In this document: positions 1-14,800 of the stretch, one piece after another | Numbering within the stretch: the stretch's first letter is position 1 | How the letters are laid out: each line of letters opens with the position of its first letter | Source of the DNA: Tragulus kanchil | Taxonomy: Eukaryota; Chordata; Mammalia; Artiodactyla; Tragulidae | Length of the DNA stretch: 64,000 nt | Assembly: GCA_022376925.1 (NCBI GenBank) | Contig: JAIOJX010000026.1 | Span: forward strand, 198,190,400-198,254,399 | Reading direction: 5' to 3' | Translations under genes and position numbers: made by a program | Notes under the pieces: generated by a model | Database searches by the model: none | Told to the model about the DNA's origin: nothing | Seen by the model: the letters and a program-made list of their open reading frames with translations, nothing else

Positions 1-414
1 ATAAAGCAGAGACAGATGTTATCAGCCTGTAGAGACATGAATCTGAGAGAAGAAAATAACAGTAGAAATGAAGGCAGTAATAGACAATGATCTCCCAATC
101 GGTGGATTTCAAAATAGTCTAGTAATTTGTAAAATGGCATAGCAGCCTAACTTCTTGTTTTATAAATTAGGAATTAAATCAAATGTGCATTATAACATAT
201 TTCCTAAATAATCACTTCAAGAAACCTAGAAAGTCCCAACTTTCAAGAAGTGATTTTCAGACCAAGAATATTCTGCAGGAAGTCAGGTTTTCACAGACTT
301 GCAAAGTAGAACTTGACTATGGAGGGAAAAAGAGTGAAAGCAAGGAATTCTCTGGTAGTCAGCTAGTTAGGATTCTGTGATTCCACTGCAGGAAAGTGTT
401 AGTCGCTCGAACCA

Positions 415-570
415 GTTCATGGTTTCAGTCCTAATTGTTGTTGTGTGATTCTGAGTAACCTCTCTGTGCCTCAGTTTCCATATCGAAGTGGAAATAATAA
501 TAGTACAAACTAGAATGTTGCTGTGAGAACATGGCAAACATTCAGGAGAAATTAGTTTCCATCCCCACCT
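415..570 (+). mobile_element. MIR SINE relic
   Basis: gtgtgattctgagtaacctc, tctgtgcctcagtttccata and ggaaataataatagtaca are the MIR core and 3' part. Within the second copy of block 1. Confidence 0.65.
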
Positions 571-1005
571 TTTTAAAATATGCATATCCTCACTGGAATA
601 CTCACTTACCATACACTATACTGTGACTGACCAAATAATATTGCTGAATGACTATCTCATAGTGTTATAAAGGAAAGGACATGAAAGCATCTGATGCACT
701 GCTGATGCTCAATAACTGAAACAACTCAGCATAACAACCAGCACTCAATAAGTATTAGTGATATGAATGCTGAACCTTATCTGAGATCAAGACTTCTTCC
801 CCTCTATGCAGTTAAAGAATGGTGAAAATGGCTAGAAAAATAATGATCTCAGTTTGTACACCTGATTCATACCACATTTTAAGGAACAGATACAGGGACA
901 AAAATAAATTGAAGAAAATACAGCTATTTATAAGTGAACAAACAAACTTTGTGCTCCAAAGCAGATAAAAATAACATGAGCAAAACATAATTTGTAATAA
1001 CATAA

Positions 1006-1022
1006 CATATATATATATATAT
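1006..1022. repeat. (AT)n microsatellite
   Basis: Short run of alternating AT. Confidence 0.6.
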
Positions 1023-1502
1023 GTTATTAGAAATGAAAGATCTTTTATTACTGTTTGCATTTATGACACATATGAAATGGAAATAATACTGATTAAATCA
1101 AAGAGGAGGAATAGAAAATAAAAAGCAGAGACAGATGTTATCAGCCTGTAGAGACATGAATCTGAGAGAAGAAAATAACAGTAGAAATGAAGGCAGTAAT
1201 AGACAATGATCTCCCAATCGGTGGATTTCAAAATAGTCTAGTAATTTGTAAAATGGCATAGCAGCCTAACTTCTTGTTTTATAAATTAGGAATTAAATCA
1301 AATGTGCATTATAACATATTTCCTAAATAATCACTTCAAGAAACCTAGAAAGTCCCAACTTTCAAGAAGTGATTTTCAGACCAAGAATATTCTGCAGGAA
1401 GTCAGGTTTTCACAGACTTGCAAAGTAGAACTTGACTATGGAGGGAAAAAGAGTGAAAGCAAGGAATTCTCTGGTAGTCAGCTAGTTAGGATTCTGTGAT
1501 TC

Positions 1503-1632
1503 CACTGCAGGAAAGTGTTAGTCGCTCAGTAGTGTCCAGCTCTTTGGGACTACAGGGGGTATGGATCTGATTCCTGGTCCAGGAACGAAGATCCCGCAAA
1601 CCACATGATGTGGTCAAAAAAAAAGAAAAAGT
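1503..1632 (+). mobile_element. Bov-tA fragment joined to a short CHR-type SINE tail
   Basis: gtgttagtcgctcagtagtg (antisense Bov-tA end) runs into ctggtccaggaacgaagatc ... gtggtcaaaaaaaaa, the 3' part of a CHR-1-type SINE. Duplication block 1 ends within it at 1527. Confidence 0.5.
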
Positions 1633-1689
1633 AACAGAGTAACAGAAGATGAAAAGAGAATTAACATTGATCATAAAAATTATGATGAT

Positions 1690-1935
1690 TACAAATAATA
1701 GTAATAGCTAATCTTAGTACAGAGCTTAATGTTTAGACACCATGCTAAAGCACTGTAAGTGTACAAATTATATTTAATTGTCAACATACTACCATAAGGT
1801 ATTATCCATTATTGAATCCATTTAAAAAATGAAGAAGATTGTGGACTAGAGAGACCAAATGATTTTGGAAAGGTCATGCATCTATTACTGAAGGAACAGG
1901 ATTTGAACGCAGGCTAACTTCAAAGTCCATATACT
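1690..1935 (-). mobile_element. MIR SINE relic
   Basis: Antisense MIR: gctaaagcactgtaagtgta, aaggtattatccattattga, ggaaaggtcatgcatctatt, caggatttgaacgcaggcta. Confidence 0.65.
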
Positions 1936-2145
1936 TATTTATGTTATTAGTCAAAGAAACAAAAAAATAAGAAAAAGACTAGAATCAAACAAGTATCTTG
2001 AAAGAAAAGAATTTATGGAAGAATAGAAGTGAGATAATGTATATAGGTAAGGCTAACGACCAATTAGCAATGTCTATTTCAATTTTATTTTAAATAAGCC
2101 ATTTTATAAAATCATATGTATGACTTTTAAGGTACTTTTTAAAAA

Positions 2146-2400
2146 TTTTTTGCCACTTCTCTTGGTCTTTCATTTATTTCCACCTTTCTTCTTTGGCCCG
2201 TGTGGGCCTCCCATCGCGGTGGCGTCTGTCGTTGCAGAGCGCCGGCCCTGGGCACGTGCGCTCCAGAGCTCCGGCTCGGTAGTTGGACACATCAGTCCAG
2301 CCGCTCCGCGGCATGTGGGATCTTCCCAGGCCAGGGATCAAACCGGTGCCCCTTGCACTGCAAGGCGGTGTCCTTATCCACTGGACCACCAGGGAAGCCC
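2146..2400 (-). mobile_element. tRNA-Glu-derived SINE (CHR-like family 'S')
   Basis: Reverse-oriented SINE whose head reads gggcttccctggtggtcc with tRNA-Glu A and B boxes (ggtttgatccctgg here), followed by a CpG-rich body and an ...aaagaacaaag... 3' part. Flanking direct repeats around atgacttttaa. KPNA5 intron 12. Confidence 0.85.
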
Positions 2401-2714
2401 TGCATGACTTTTAATGGTACTTTTTAATGGTCTAAGAAATAGTAAATGTCCATGATAGTAACGTTTTCAAATGAACATAGATTTCTTTTGTAGATTTTTA
2501 AATCTGGTTTTCATAGTCTACCTAGAAGAATATCAATTATACCTTAAATGAGAAACATAAACCACTGTGAATGAATAAATAACAAATGCTGTCATTTCAC
2601 ATTAGAAATGCTTATAAAACTTAGAAATAATTTTAGTTTCACCAATAAATTAAAAGTATTTCAAATTTTGTCTGATTTACATTTAAAAAACAATTAAAAA
2701 AATATTTCTCACAC

Positions 2715-2842
2715 CTTATCTGTTCTGGAGTGCCTCCTGATGTTGCATTAGTTATAGCCCATGCTGCTTCTTTCCTGGTGCGAAACTCTGCTTTCTGAAG
2801 AATCTCAATTAAAACAGGAAAAATATTTGCATCTATAACAGC
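2715..2842 (-). CDS. KPNA5: KPNA5 exon 12 (last exon in window)
   Basis: 128 bp, residues 376-417 plus two bases of Arg418 ([20 protein letters not shown] onward, then [13 protein letters not shown] with W403 and N407). Acceptor ctccttag, donor gtgtga. The next exons, encoding the last ARM repeats, the CAS-binding region and the C-terminus, are not in the window. Confidence 0.93.
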
Positions 2843-5800
2843 CTAAGGAGAAAAAAATGATATAGCATAATCAATGCAAATGGTATTTTACAAATATGAT
2901 GATGTGGAGGAATCTTGAAGGCTTTTAATCTTGTTGGCTTTAAAGTGTCAGACTTTTTGGAAACATCTTTGTAAATGTTTTATTTCTAATCTTCCAACAA
3001 ACTTTTATATACTTGCCTATTAAGGAGCTTGATGGGACACTAATAAATCATTATTTAAAAGCTCTGAGAGGAAGATCATAGCCTGGTGTGTTAGTCACTC
3101 AGTCATGTCTGACTTTTTGCAACCCCATGGAAACTGGGCTCCTCTGTCCATACAACTTACCAGGCAAAAATACTGGAGTGGGCTGCCATTCCCTTCTCTA
3201 GGGGATCTTCCCAGTCTGGGGACTGAACCCAGGTCTCCTGCAGTGCAGGCAGATTCTTTACAGTCTGAGCCACCAGGGAAGCCTGATCATTGCCTAACCT
3301 ATATTTAAACCTAATGAAATTCTATCTCTTTTTAAAGACTAACAGTTATGCCTCAGGCACTGTACTAGAATGCCTACCTACAAGTAAATGTTAATATTTC
3401 AGAGAAGGAAACTTCAATTCTTTAAAAAACTTTTCAAGGCTCTTTTAAGAATCTGTTTTTATTAGCTTACCAAAGAAAAAAAAATATTACTGATAAAATG
3501 TTGACTTTTGTCCATAATGACTCCTAGATGGACCTGTTTTTTCAGATCTGAAAGGCATTTACCTGAATCTGAGCTCTGTTTCCAGCAGTGATGTTTGAAA
3601 CAGTCCAGCAGGCTTCTTTTCTGATTGACTCCTTTGAGCTACTCAGTAAGTGTAAGAGACAGGGTAATGCAGAGCAATTCAAAATTACCTAAAATAAACA
3701 AAAACAACAAAATGCAAACAAAGTTTTATTGGGAAAAAACTACACACATATATATACGAATTATTTAGAAACACGAAAATCATTCTGGAAAACTGTACTA
3801 AAAGAAATTCCCTCTCAAAGTAAATGTTATGCACTTGTTGTCTCCTACTCTCCCAATTTGCCAAAACTTGGTGTAGCGAAGTGGCCTGTTCTTAATCCAC
3901 TCATCTGCAAATCTGGAGGATACACAGAGTTGTGTCCTTCAAGTTTACAAACACATTCAGAGTTCAACGGACACAATTATTTGAACAAAGACTTCAGTAA
4001 TTGGTCAGGATCCAACCTCTTACGTTTTGCCAAATAAATTAATGAGGAACATATATCTATATCCATATCTATACCTCAAACAGTTTGAATCTATTTAACT
4101 CCATAACTGTTAAGAAACAGTATATATTAAGAAACTGTTAAGAAATGTGTATATTAAATCTATTTGTTTCATTAAAATAGAAATGTACTGTCTCATTTTC
4201 CTTTTGCCTCTTTACATTCTTTATTCCATGGCAAGATTAATTATCCATTTTCACAATAACCACAAGGATTTACATTAAGTGTACTTGGTGAAGAGCGTAT
4301 GAAGCATATGAAGCAGTGCACCAAAATTCTGCTGAAAACAGTGTATGTTTAGGGCATTTTATTTTAAAGAGCTATTTAAAATGAATAATTATCAATTACC
4401 GAAGATCTATTGGATAACTAAGCATCCAAATATGACTTTAAAAGATTAAAACTGAAGAAATGTAGATATGAATAAAAAGTTAATGATAGTAAAGAATAAG
4501 TTAATGTTCCAGAGTTAAAGTCTGTATCTTTAAGAAAGCTCTGAAGTCAGTCTGACATCACACCTTTTTTTAAACCTCACCATCCTCCAAGACAGGCAGG
4601 CAGATACACAGACATACACACACACAAACACACACAGTTATCAATTTGGGAAATGTTTCCTTATTATCCTTCTTTCTATTCTCATAATCTAGTTTTTTAA
4701 TCTACTATAAAAGACCCTTCCATTTCCCACTCCCCTTTTAATCTATCTATAATCAATCACCATCTCACTAGCAGTTTCTTTTCTAGCCAAGTTTAACACT
4801 TCTTAAGCAGAACTTACACGTGTGCCTCTACCTATGGTCACATAAATTCCTTCTAGTCGACTGAAATTCTTTTCCACTTTTAAGATTTAGCTCTAGTTCC
4901 AACTCCTTTATGGAATCTACAAAGATTTCTCAGCACAATGATCTTTTTAAAAAATTTTTACAGTATTTACTGACAAATCAGTTCTCAGTAAACATACTAC
5001 CTTAGGTAATTTGTTTTATTTCATCACATATTTTCGACTCATTTTAAATGTAAATCCCTCAAGAGTCAAACTTCTATCCTGTACTTCTTTACACTGATAT
5101 AGGTCTAAGATAGTGTCTTCATATAGAGATATTTGAGATGGATTACTTATTATTGAGAATATGCTTAATGACATATAACAGATGCCTGCATGATTATTAT
5201 GGTAATACTAATATCTTGGTTAACTTTTAATCAAGTTGTAAGAAACATGATAAACTTCTTAAAGTTCATTATGTTACCAATTTATCGTATTAAAATAGAA
5301 ATGTACTGTCTCATTTTCCTTTTGCCTCTTTACATTCTTTATTCCATGGCAAGATTAATTATCCATTTTCACAATAACCACAAGGATTTACATTAAGTGT
5401 ACTTGGTGAAGAGCGTATGAAGCATATGAAGCAGTGCACCAAAATTCTGCTGAAAACAGTGTATGTTTAGGGCATTTTATTTTAAAGAGCTATTTAAAAT
5501 GAATAATTATCAATTACAAGATCTATTGGATAACTAAGCATCCAAATATGACTTTAAAAGATTAAAACTGAAGAAATGTAGATATGAATAAAAAGTTAAT
5601 GATAGTAAAGAATAAGTTAATGTTCCAGAGTTAAAGTCTGTATCTTTAAGAAAGCTCTGAAGTCAGTCTGACATCACACCTTTTTTTAAACCTCACCATC
5701 CTCCAAGACAGGCAGGCAGATACACAGACATACACACACACAAACACACACAGTTATCAATTTGGGAAATGTTTCCTTATTATCCTTCTTTCTATTCTCA

Positions 5801-8800
5801 TAATCTAGTTTTTTAATCTACTATAAAAGACCCTTCCATTTCCCACTCCCCTTTTAATCTATCTATAATCAATCACCATCTCACTAGCAGTTTCTTTTCT
5901 AGCCAAGTTTAACACTTCTTAAGCAGAACTTACACGTGTGCCTCTACCTATGGTCACATAAATTCCTTCTAGTCGACTGAAATTCTTTTCCACTTTTAAG
6001 ATTTAGCTCTAGTTCCAACTCCTTTATGGAATCTACAAAGATTTCTCAGCACAATGATCTTTTTAAAAAATTTTTACAGTATTTACTGACAAATCAGTTC
6101 TCAGTAAACATACTACCTTAGGTAATTTGTTTTATTTCATCACATATTTTCGACTCATTTTAAATGTAAATCCCTCAAGAGTCAAACTTCTATCCTGTAC
6201 TTCTTTACACTGATATAGGTCTAAGATAGTGTCTTCATATAGAGATATTTGAGATGGATTACTTATTATTGAGAATATGCTTAATGACATATAACAGATG
6301 CCTGCATGATTATTATGGTAATACTAATATCTTGGTTAACTTTTAATCAAGTTGTAAGAAACATGATAAACTTCTTAAAGTTCATTATGTTACCAATTTA
6401 TCGTATTAAAGTCTGAGCTCACCTGTGTTTGAATATCATCACCAGTCACAATATTACCAACTGCTCTTAATGCAGGTGATACAACTTTATAATCATTGTG
6501 CCTAAAAGTAATAAAAATATGAACTTATATACTATCTTAAAATTTACAGAAAACTTGCAAAAATAGTACAGAAAATTCTTGCATACTCCTTACCCAGAGA
6601 TCCCAGTCAAGTTCCACTAATTATTCTAGTAATATTCCTCTAACAAAGAATCAAACACAGAATCACGTGTGTACCCATGTCTCTCCAGTCTCTTTCAATT
6701 CAAAAAAGCTCCTTAGTTTTCCCTTTGACAGCTACAAGCTGGTTATTTGGTTTTGTTTAATGATTAATTTAAAGTTGTATGTTTTTGGTTGAGATATCAC
6801 AAATGCTAGTCTTTTTGTTACATAATACGGGATGGCATATGGTATCAATTTTGTCCATTATAGCGGCACTGGCCTCTGGTCACTTAAATAAGATGGTGTC
6901 TCCCAGCTTTCTTGACTACCGTTTTTCCCTTTATAATTGATGTTTTGTCAGGAAATAATACTTTTAGATTATGCAAAATCCCACTCATTAATTTCACCAC
7001 TAGTTTTAGCATATTCTGATACCTGTTGTCGGATTAATAATAATAATTATCAATATTTTTGCCAATGATGATTTTCTAATACTATCACTTCAACTATGCC
7101 TCTTTTTTTTTTTTTTTTAAGATTTATTTATTTATTTATTTGGGGGAGTGGGGAGGGAGAGGGGCAGGCGGGCCACTTCTATTGGTCTTTCATTTGTCTG
7201 TTTTCATCCATCTTTGTTCTTTGGCCCGTGTGGGCTCTGTTGTCGCAGAGCACCCGCTCTGGGCGCATGCGCTCCAGAGCTCCGGCTTGGTAATTGGACA
7301 CATCGGTCCAGCCGCTCCACGGCACTTGGGATCTTCCCAGGCCAGGGATCGAACCCACGCCCCCTGCACTGCAAGGCGGTGTCCTTACCCACTGGACCAC
7401 CAGGGGAAGCCCCTGCCTCTTTTTATCTATTGATCTAGCTACTTATTTAAGTGTGGGCTCATGGATTCCTATTTCACTATAATTTATTTCCATGTTCAAA
7501 TCATCCCAGATTTAAATAGTAGGAGTTCCTTCAAGTAGATTTCTATGTCTTTTTGACATTTCTGTATTCTTTGAGCACTGAATACTTTCTGAGTTCATCT
7601 GGGTTTTTTTTTTTTATGCCCAGCCCTGGTATTTAGTCATTTCTCTAAGAACCTGTGACTCTACCTGATGGACAGCAGTATTTAAAAACCAAGACTTGTG
7701 CATTTGGTGCGCTCATCTTACTAATATAGGTGTGTCACTGCTCTCAGGCCCTCTAAGAGGCTACATATAGACACATACATATACATTTATTTCTACATCT
7801 ATCTCTTTATGATGAAAGCCATGAGTTCACATTGATAGCTTTATTTCTGATCTAAATACCGTAATATTTTTCTGGCTTTTCTCCTTTCCATATGTATATG
7901 TCCATTTTCTAAGAATAAAAAGCTGGCTTCCCCTATCATAACCTCCCTATATATGACCAGTCTTCTGACCCAGTGAGGCTGCTATGAATCATTAATGTTC
8001 CCACCACTACCGTTTTTCCCTTTATAATTGATGTTTTGTCAGGAAATAATACTTTTAGATTATGCAAAATCCCACTCATTAATTTCACCACTAGTTTTAG
8101 CATATTCTGATACCTGTTGTCGGATTAATAATAATAATTATCAATATTTTTGCCAATGATGATTTTCTAATACTATCACTTCAACTATGCCTCTTTTTTT
8201 TTTTTTTTTAAGATTTATTTATTTATTTATTTGGGGGAGTGGGGAGGGAGAGGGGCAGGCGGGCCACTTCTATTGGTCTTTCATTTGTCTGTTTTCATCC
8301 ATCTTTGTTCTTTGGCCCGTGTGGGCTCTGTTGTCGCAGAGCACCCGCTCTGGGCGCATGCGCTCCAGAGCTCCGGCTTGGTAATTGGACACATCGGTCC
8401 AGCCGCTCCACGGCACTTGGGATCTTCCCAGGCCAGGGATCGAACCCACGCCCCCTGCACTGCAAGGCGGTGTCCTTACCCACTGGACCACCAGGGAAGC
8501 CCCTGCCTCTTTTTATCTATTGATCTAGCTACTTATTTAAGTGTGGGCTCATGGATTCCTATTTCACTATAATTTATTTCCATGTTCAAATCATCCCAGA
8601 TTTAAATAGTAGGAGTTCCTTCAAGTAGATTTCTATGTCTTTTTGACATTTCTGTATTCTTTGAGCACTGAATACTTTCTGAGTTCATCTGGGTTTTTTT
8701 TTTTTATGCCCAGCCCTGGTATTTAGTCATTTCTCTAAGAACCTGTGACTCTACCTGATGGACAGCAGTATTTAAAAACCAAGACTTGTGCATTTGGTGC

Positions 8801-11800
8801 GCTCATCTTACTAATATAGGTGTGTCACTGCTCTCAGGCCCTCTAAGAGGCTACATATAGACACATACATATACATTTATTTCTACATCTATCTCTTTAT
8901 GATGAAAGCCATGAGTTCACATTGATAGCTTTATTTCTGATCTAAATACCGTAATATTTTTCTGGCTTTTCTCCTTTCCATATGTATATGTCCATTTTCT
9001 AAGAATAAAAAGCTGGCTTCCCCTATCATAACCTCCCTATATATGACCAGTCTTCTGACCCAGTGAGGCTGCTATCCTGTACTGGCTCCAACTCCTACTC
9101 TGGTGTGCATATCTGCTCTGTTCTAGTGGGGGTCACCCTCAACATGGGCCCTGGTGATCCCCTTGCTGGATGTCTTCCCATCCTCCTCAGATGCTGTCTT
9201 CAAGCTAGGGCTACAACCCCTTATAGAACCTCTCTTTTGTACCATCTTTGTACTTAATGGCTTCTTGACAAAAGAAAAAAGGAAGAACAATAACACGTTT
9301 TTTAAGAAGAGGATAAGGAAGCTATATCTTTTTAAAACAAGTTTTTTATAAGTCTTTAATTTCTTTATATCAAAAATCTGGTTTTTTTTAATGAGAGTAG
9401 CAACAGTCCAGAAATTGCATGGACCCATACACATATTAATTATTGTAATGAACAATTAACTACATTATCGTTTCTGCAAAAGCAGAACTGTGTTCCATAC
9501 ATCATTAACATACTGCACGACACTCTAGCAGGCACTCCAAAAACACTTTGTTAAATTAAGTCCCGCCCATTCATGAAGAGATTAAAACTAGAACAATTCA
9601 TTAACTTATTAGTTCCAAATAGAAGATATAAGAACTAAGTGTAAGGGTCAGATTCTCAGTGTTTCAGCTATTCTGCAGAGTGGATTTGGTAGTTTTTCAC
9701 TCCTTCCTGACGTCAGTAACTCTTGAGATATTTAGAAGACCATTACCCTAGGTGCTAAACTTAAAACACAATCATATACTATTAACCATGAATTATAGTT
9801 ACATCAAAAGCTCCACCAATCTTCGACAGACTCCAGAATCAATGACTGCTTGAATTTTATCATTGGATCCATCGGAGAGATAAGAAAGGGCCCAACATAC
9901 ATCTGCTAGTACATCTGGATCACTGCTAAACAACAATCGTGACAGGACACTTAAACAAGGTGAAACCTGGAAGGGAAGGAAGAACCAGTATTTCAAATTT
10001 TTCTCTCAAATGAAGTTTCTCCAGGAAAATAATTTCTACTCAGTTTAACATAAAATTTGAATGCTATAAAAATACCTGAGAAATTAAGACATTCCACTGT
10101 TTTGACATTATGATCGTGAAAAGTACATATAAACATAAAACTGATTATGATTCCTATTTAATCTTATACTTAGTAAGACAAATGATAATTTATAAAGTTC
10201 TTAAAAATAATGAAATATGTATTTGGGATCCCTTCCTATGTTTGAACCATACACACACACATACCCACAATGATTTAAAAACAATGAAGCCCTACAGAAT
10301 CCCAGTTTTAAGAAACCAAAATAAAAATATTTTTGGTCCACTGTCTTCTCACAAACTAGAAAAAGAAGAAACAGAAATACAAATCCCATCTTTTGAAGAA
10401 TCCAGTAGTCATGTAAAATCCTGACCACAAATGGTGAGCTACAGAAACTGAATACCCCAAAGGGTATAGAACACAGAAGAGGCTGAAATGAAACAATGGA
10501 TTGCAAACTAGAGAGATTAAGTAAAAATTATATACTGATTGAATTGCAAAATTTCAGCCCTCTCGTTAATTCCTAAATGGTATTACCTACTCAACCTAAT
10601 CTAACCACCTTCCAACAGGAGAGTAGAAAATTTGTCTCTAGAGACACAAATTGATTTCAGAAAACATACTGAAATTTGGAGTTCTTCAAAGAAAATATGC
10701 TTTTGCTGCCCAGGTAGTCTATTATGAAGTCCATAAGGCAATGAGACTATACACCTATCTTTTTTTTTTTGGTGGGTGGGGGTGGGTGGGGAGGGAGGTG
10801 GGTGAGCAGGCCCCTTCTATTGGTGTTTCATTTATCTATTTTCATCCATCTTTGTTCTTTGGCCTGTGTGGGCCTCCCATCGTGGTGGCCTCTGTTGTCG
10901 CAGAGCACAGGCTCTAGGCGCATGCACTCCAGAGCTCTGGCTCGCTAATTGGACACATTGGTCCAGCCACTCCGCGGCACGTGGGATCTTCCCAGGCCAG
11001 GGATCGAACTGGCGCCCTATGCACTGCAAGGTGGTGTCCTTACCCACTGGACCACCAGGGAAGCCCTATACCCATCTTTCAATCAGCCTTTTAGTGCCTG
11101 CCTCCCGAGTATTTCCAGAGTCTCACCAGATGTATGAGAGCCGCCAGTAGGAAACGAATCAAAACCAACAAATCATAAACAAAACAAAAATGTAGAGAAA
11201 CATAAGAAAACTTCAAAAACTATAAAGCCACAGATAAGACAAGTTGCTGAAGCCATAAAGAACAAAAGTTTACATATAGATGAGCAATCGAGGAACAAAA
11301 ATATTATTCTTGAGAATATAAAATAAATTTTGAAATAAAATTTCAAAAAATTTTCATGATAAAGGAAATCTCTCATAGAAAATCACAAAATTTACTTAAC
11401 AAAAGTCTATAGCCCTATTAAGGTATAAATGGAGAATACATAAGTAAACAAAAAAGACAACGATTCCTAACTCTTAAAGAAATATACACTTTAGAGGAAG
11501 ATTTTTTAAGTTATATAAATAATCAATGAGTAAACATATGTTAAAAACTGTAAGAAAAAGAGTGAAATGTGGGGGTCAGTGGCTCAATTACATTAAATAC
11601 AGTAGTTACGGTAGAAATTGAATAGGTAACTTCTAAGCAAGGACTTAATTAGTCAGGTAGATACTAAAGTAGTGTTGTAGGTCAGTGACTTTCAAAGTGA
11701 GGTCCCATGAACCCCTGGGGGATTCTCGAAACCTTTAGAGGGTCTTTAATGCCAGGACTATTTTCATAATTGTACTAACACATAATTGGCCTTCTTCACT

Positions 11801-14800
11801 GTTAACATCTGCAGTAAAAGTATAAAAGCAATGGGGAAGGGGGTAAAACTATCAGCACATCTGCACAAATCAAGGCAATGATACCAAAATGTACCACAAA
11901 TCTTTGTAGTTTTCATGTTCACATATTTGTAGTTAAAAGTGGGGAGGGAGAATAATCCTGAAGAAGCAGTAAAATAAGCAGTAATTATATTAAACTTCAA
12001 CTCTCAAATACATGTCATTTGACTATACTGTGAGATAAAATAGAAAATACAATAAAGCACTTCTGCACATTAAAAAAGTATGATGGTGATCTCCAGAAAA
12101 AATACTTGTTTGAGTTACAAGCTGAATTAGCTATTTTTTCCCTAATGGAATGCCATTTTTACTCAAAAGACTGACTCTTAATGGTTATTCAGTCTCAGAC
12201 ATTTGGCAGACATTATTTTTGTTTTCAAGAAGTCTTTTTTTTTTTTAATTTTTGGCTTCTTCTCATTGATTTTTTATCCATTTATTTTCATCCATCTTTT
12301 GTGTGGGCCTTCAATCACAGTGGCCTTTCTGGCTGCAGAGCATTGACTCTAGGCACATGCAGTACAGAGGACACACCGGTCCAGCCACACCGCGGCATGT
12401 GGGATCTTCTCCCGCCAGGGATCGAACCAGTGCCCCTAGAACTGCAAGGCGGACTCTTTACCCACTGGACCACCAGGGAAGCCCAGACTTCTTTTTTTTT
12501 TTTGACAAAATAAAGTAAGCCTTCTCATACTGTATCTTTTGACTGTGTATGTACAAATATTGTCTAGTTAATTAAAAGATAATTACTAAAGAGTACAGTC
12601 CTGTCAATCTCTAAAATATTATAACGAGACTTTAAAGTTTATGTAGACAGATTCCTTAATTTGTATTTTACAAATACCTTACTAAAGTTTGGAGGAGGAT
12701 TTTTGCCTCTACATAAATTTGAGAGGGCCCATACAGCATTTCTGGTTGTTGTAAGTCTGTTTGAATTTGTTAATAACCTGCCGAGAAAAGAAAAAGGAAT
12801 TGTCACTTGTAAAGCATTCATTTTTCCTTTTTAGCTATTTTCTACTATCATAACATAAAAATTCTTAATATATTTTATAAGGAATTCAAACTGACCTGGA
12901 AAAAAGAAAAGCAAGTTTTAAAAATTCATTATATTTCCAGAAAGAAAAAATGTTCAAAATAAAGAGCGTTACAAGAAACTGACTTATTTCTATATATTTT
13001 AAAAAGAATACATTATTAGATTACTTGTTTTTAACCATGAACGTAATACACTATACAAATTCATGAAGTAAGGAATACACAGTCAAATTGAATGAAGATC
13101 AGTTTTTGAGGAAAAAAATAGTTTTTCTGTTTTGTTTTGAACAGACTGCCTATCTTAGCATTTCTATCTGCACCCTGCCAGCAACCTGCTAGAAGTAAAG
13201 AGAACCTAGATTTAAGAAAAATTCTCATTCTAGAGTGACTTCAGCAAAAATGGTAGGGGAACAATGGGTGAGAGGCGTAAAGGAAGTAGCATGAAGGCCT
13301 GTACTATCATATGTGAAGAAAATAGCTATAGTCATTGCTCTGTGAGAAAAGGGGATCCTTCAGGGGTGCTGTGTGACGGTCTGGAGGGGTCAGATGGGGG
13401 GGATATACATATGACTAATCTGAGAACATACATATCTGTAAACAACAAAACTCTGTAATACAAAGTTAAAAGTAAAATAAAAGTTAAAAAAAAAAAAATG
13501 GTAGGGAAAGTAACTCTGGAAGCCTGTCTTTCTGCAAAACACCAAAACAACTTCTGTAAACTCTGTTGGAATCAACTTCATCAGAACTGTCCAAGATAGT
13601 AAAAGTTCATAGTAAGCAAATAAACTTTCAATCAGGAAGGGGCTGAAATGTGAAAAGAGAGCTTTCTGTCAATATAACCTACCTATGTCCAATCCCCTCC
13701 CCAGCCTGGAAGACAAAAGCTGGAGCTACCATTGCTGAGCTCTGTTTCCCAAAGGGGCTATAATGTAGACTTGTTTCCAAGTAATTATTGTACTTCTCTG
13801 TTTTGACCTGTCTGGGTAGTCCCTGAAGGACTGCTAAAGGGGCTTGCCTTTGTTTTGCTTAACTGGGAATTCTCTCATTAAGATCAATAGGTGATTTGTC
13901 ATCAAAAACCATGGAGGACAGAGGTAATAATATATTCAAACTGACCTGGAAAAAAGAAAAGCAAGTTTTAAAAATTCATTATATTTCCAGAAAGAAAAAA
14001 TGTTCAAAATAAAGAGCGTTACAAGAAACTGACTTATTTCTATATATTTTAAAAAGAATACATTATTAGATTACTTGTTTTTAACCATGAACGTAATACA
14101 CTATACAAATTCATGAAGTAAGGAATACACAGTCAAATTGAATGAAGATCAGTTTTTGAGGAAAAAAATAGTTTTTCTGTTTTGTTTTGAACAGACTGCC
14201 TATCTTAGCATTTCTATCTGCACCCTGCCAGCAACCTGCTAGAAGTAAAGAGAACCTAGATTTAAGAAAAATTCTCATTCTAGAGTGACTTCAGCAAAAA
14301 TGGTAGGGGAACAATGGGTGAGAGGCGTAAAGGAAGTAGCATGAAGGCCTGTACTATCATATGTGAAGAAAATAGCTATAGTCATTGCTCTGTGAGAAAA
14401 GGGGATCCTTCAGGGGTGCTGTGTGACGGTCTGGAGGGGTCAGATGGGGGGGATATACATATGACTAATCTGAGAACATACATATCTGTAAACAACAAAA
14501 CTCTGTAATACAAAGTTAAAAGTAAAATAAAAGTTAAAAAAAAAAAAATGGTAGGGAAAGTAACTCTGGAAGCCTGTCTTTCTGCAAAACACCAAAACAA
14601 CTTCTGTAAACTCTGTTGGAATCAACTTCATCAGAACTGTCCAAGATAGTAAAAGTTCATAGTAAGCAAATAAACTTTCAATCAGGAAGGGGCTGAAATG
14701 TGAAAAGAGAGCTTTCTGTCAATATAACCTACCTATGTCCAATCCCCTCCCCAGCCTGGAAGACAAAAGCTGGAGCTACCATTGCTGAGCTCTGTTTCCC

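Larger units (their letters stand above)
1..1527. repeat. Direct duplication block 1 (period 1119 bp)
   Basis: Bases 3-408 match 1122-1527. The junction is at 408/409, so the first copy begins about 710 bp left of the window and the second is 409-1527. Lies in KPNA5 intron 12; ends inside a Bov-tA fragment. Confidence 0.85.
6915..9075. repeat. Direct duplication block 3
   Basis: Copy A 6915-7985, copy B 8006-9075, separated by 20 bp found only once (7986-8005). They differ by a single G in a G run at the SINE head. It duplicates an L1 relic and the SINE inserted in it, including the target-site duplication. Confidence 0.92.
6520..9200 (-). mobile_element. Old L1 3' end, antisense (interrupted and duplicated)
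   Basis: aaacttgcaaaaatagtaca, ataagatggtgtctcccagc, ccctttataattgatg and gtgggctcatggattcctat fit the antisense 3' region of mammalian-wide L1 subfamilies. A SINE S sits inside and duplication block 3 repeats most of it. Confidence 0.6.

Noticed and set aside
13264..14508. Identical 64-codon open frames at 13264 and 14314
   Set aside because: They sit inside the poly(A) retroelement and its block 4 copy; no evidence of coding function.
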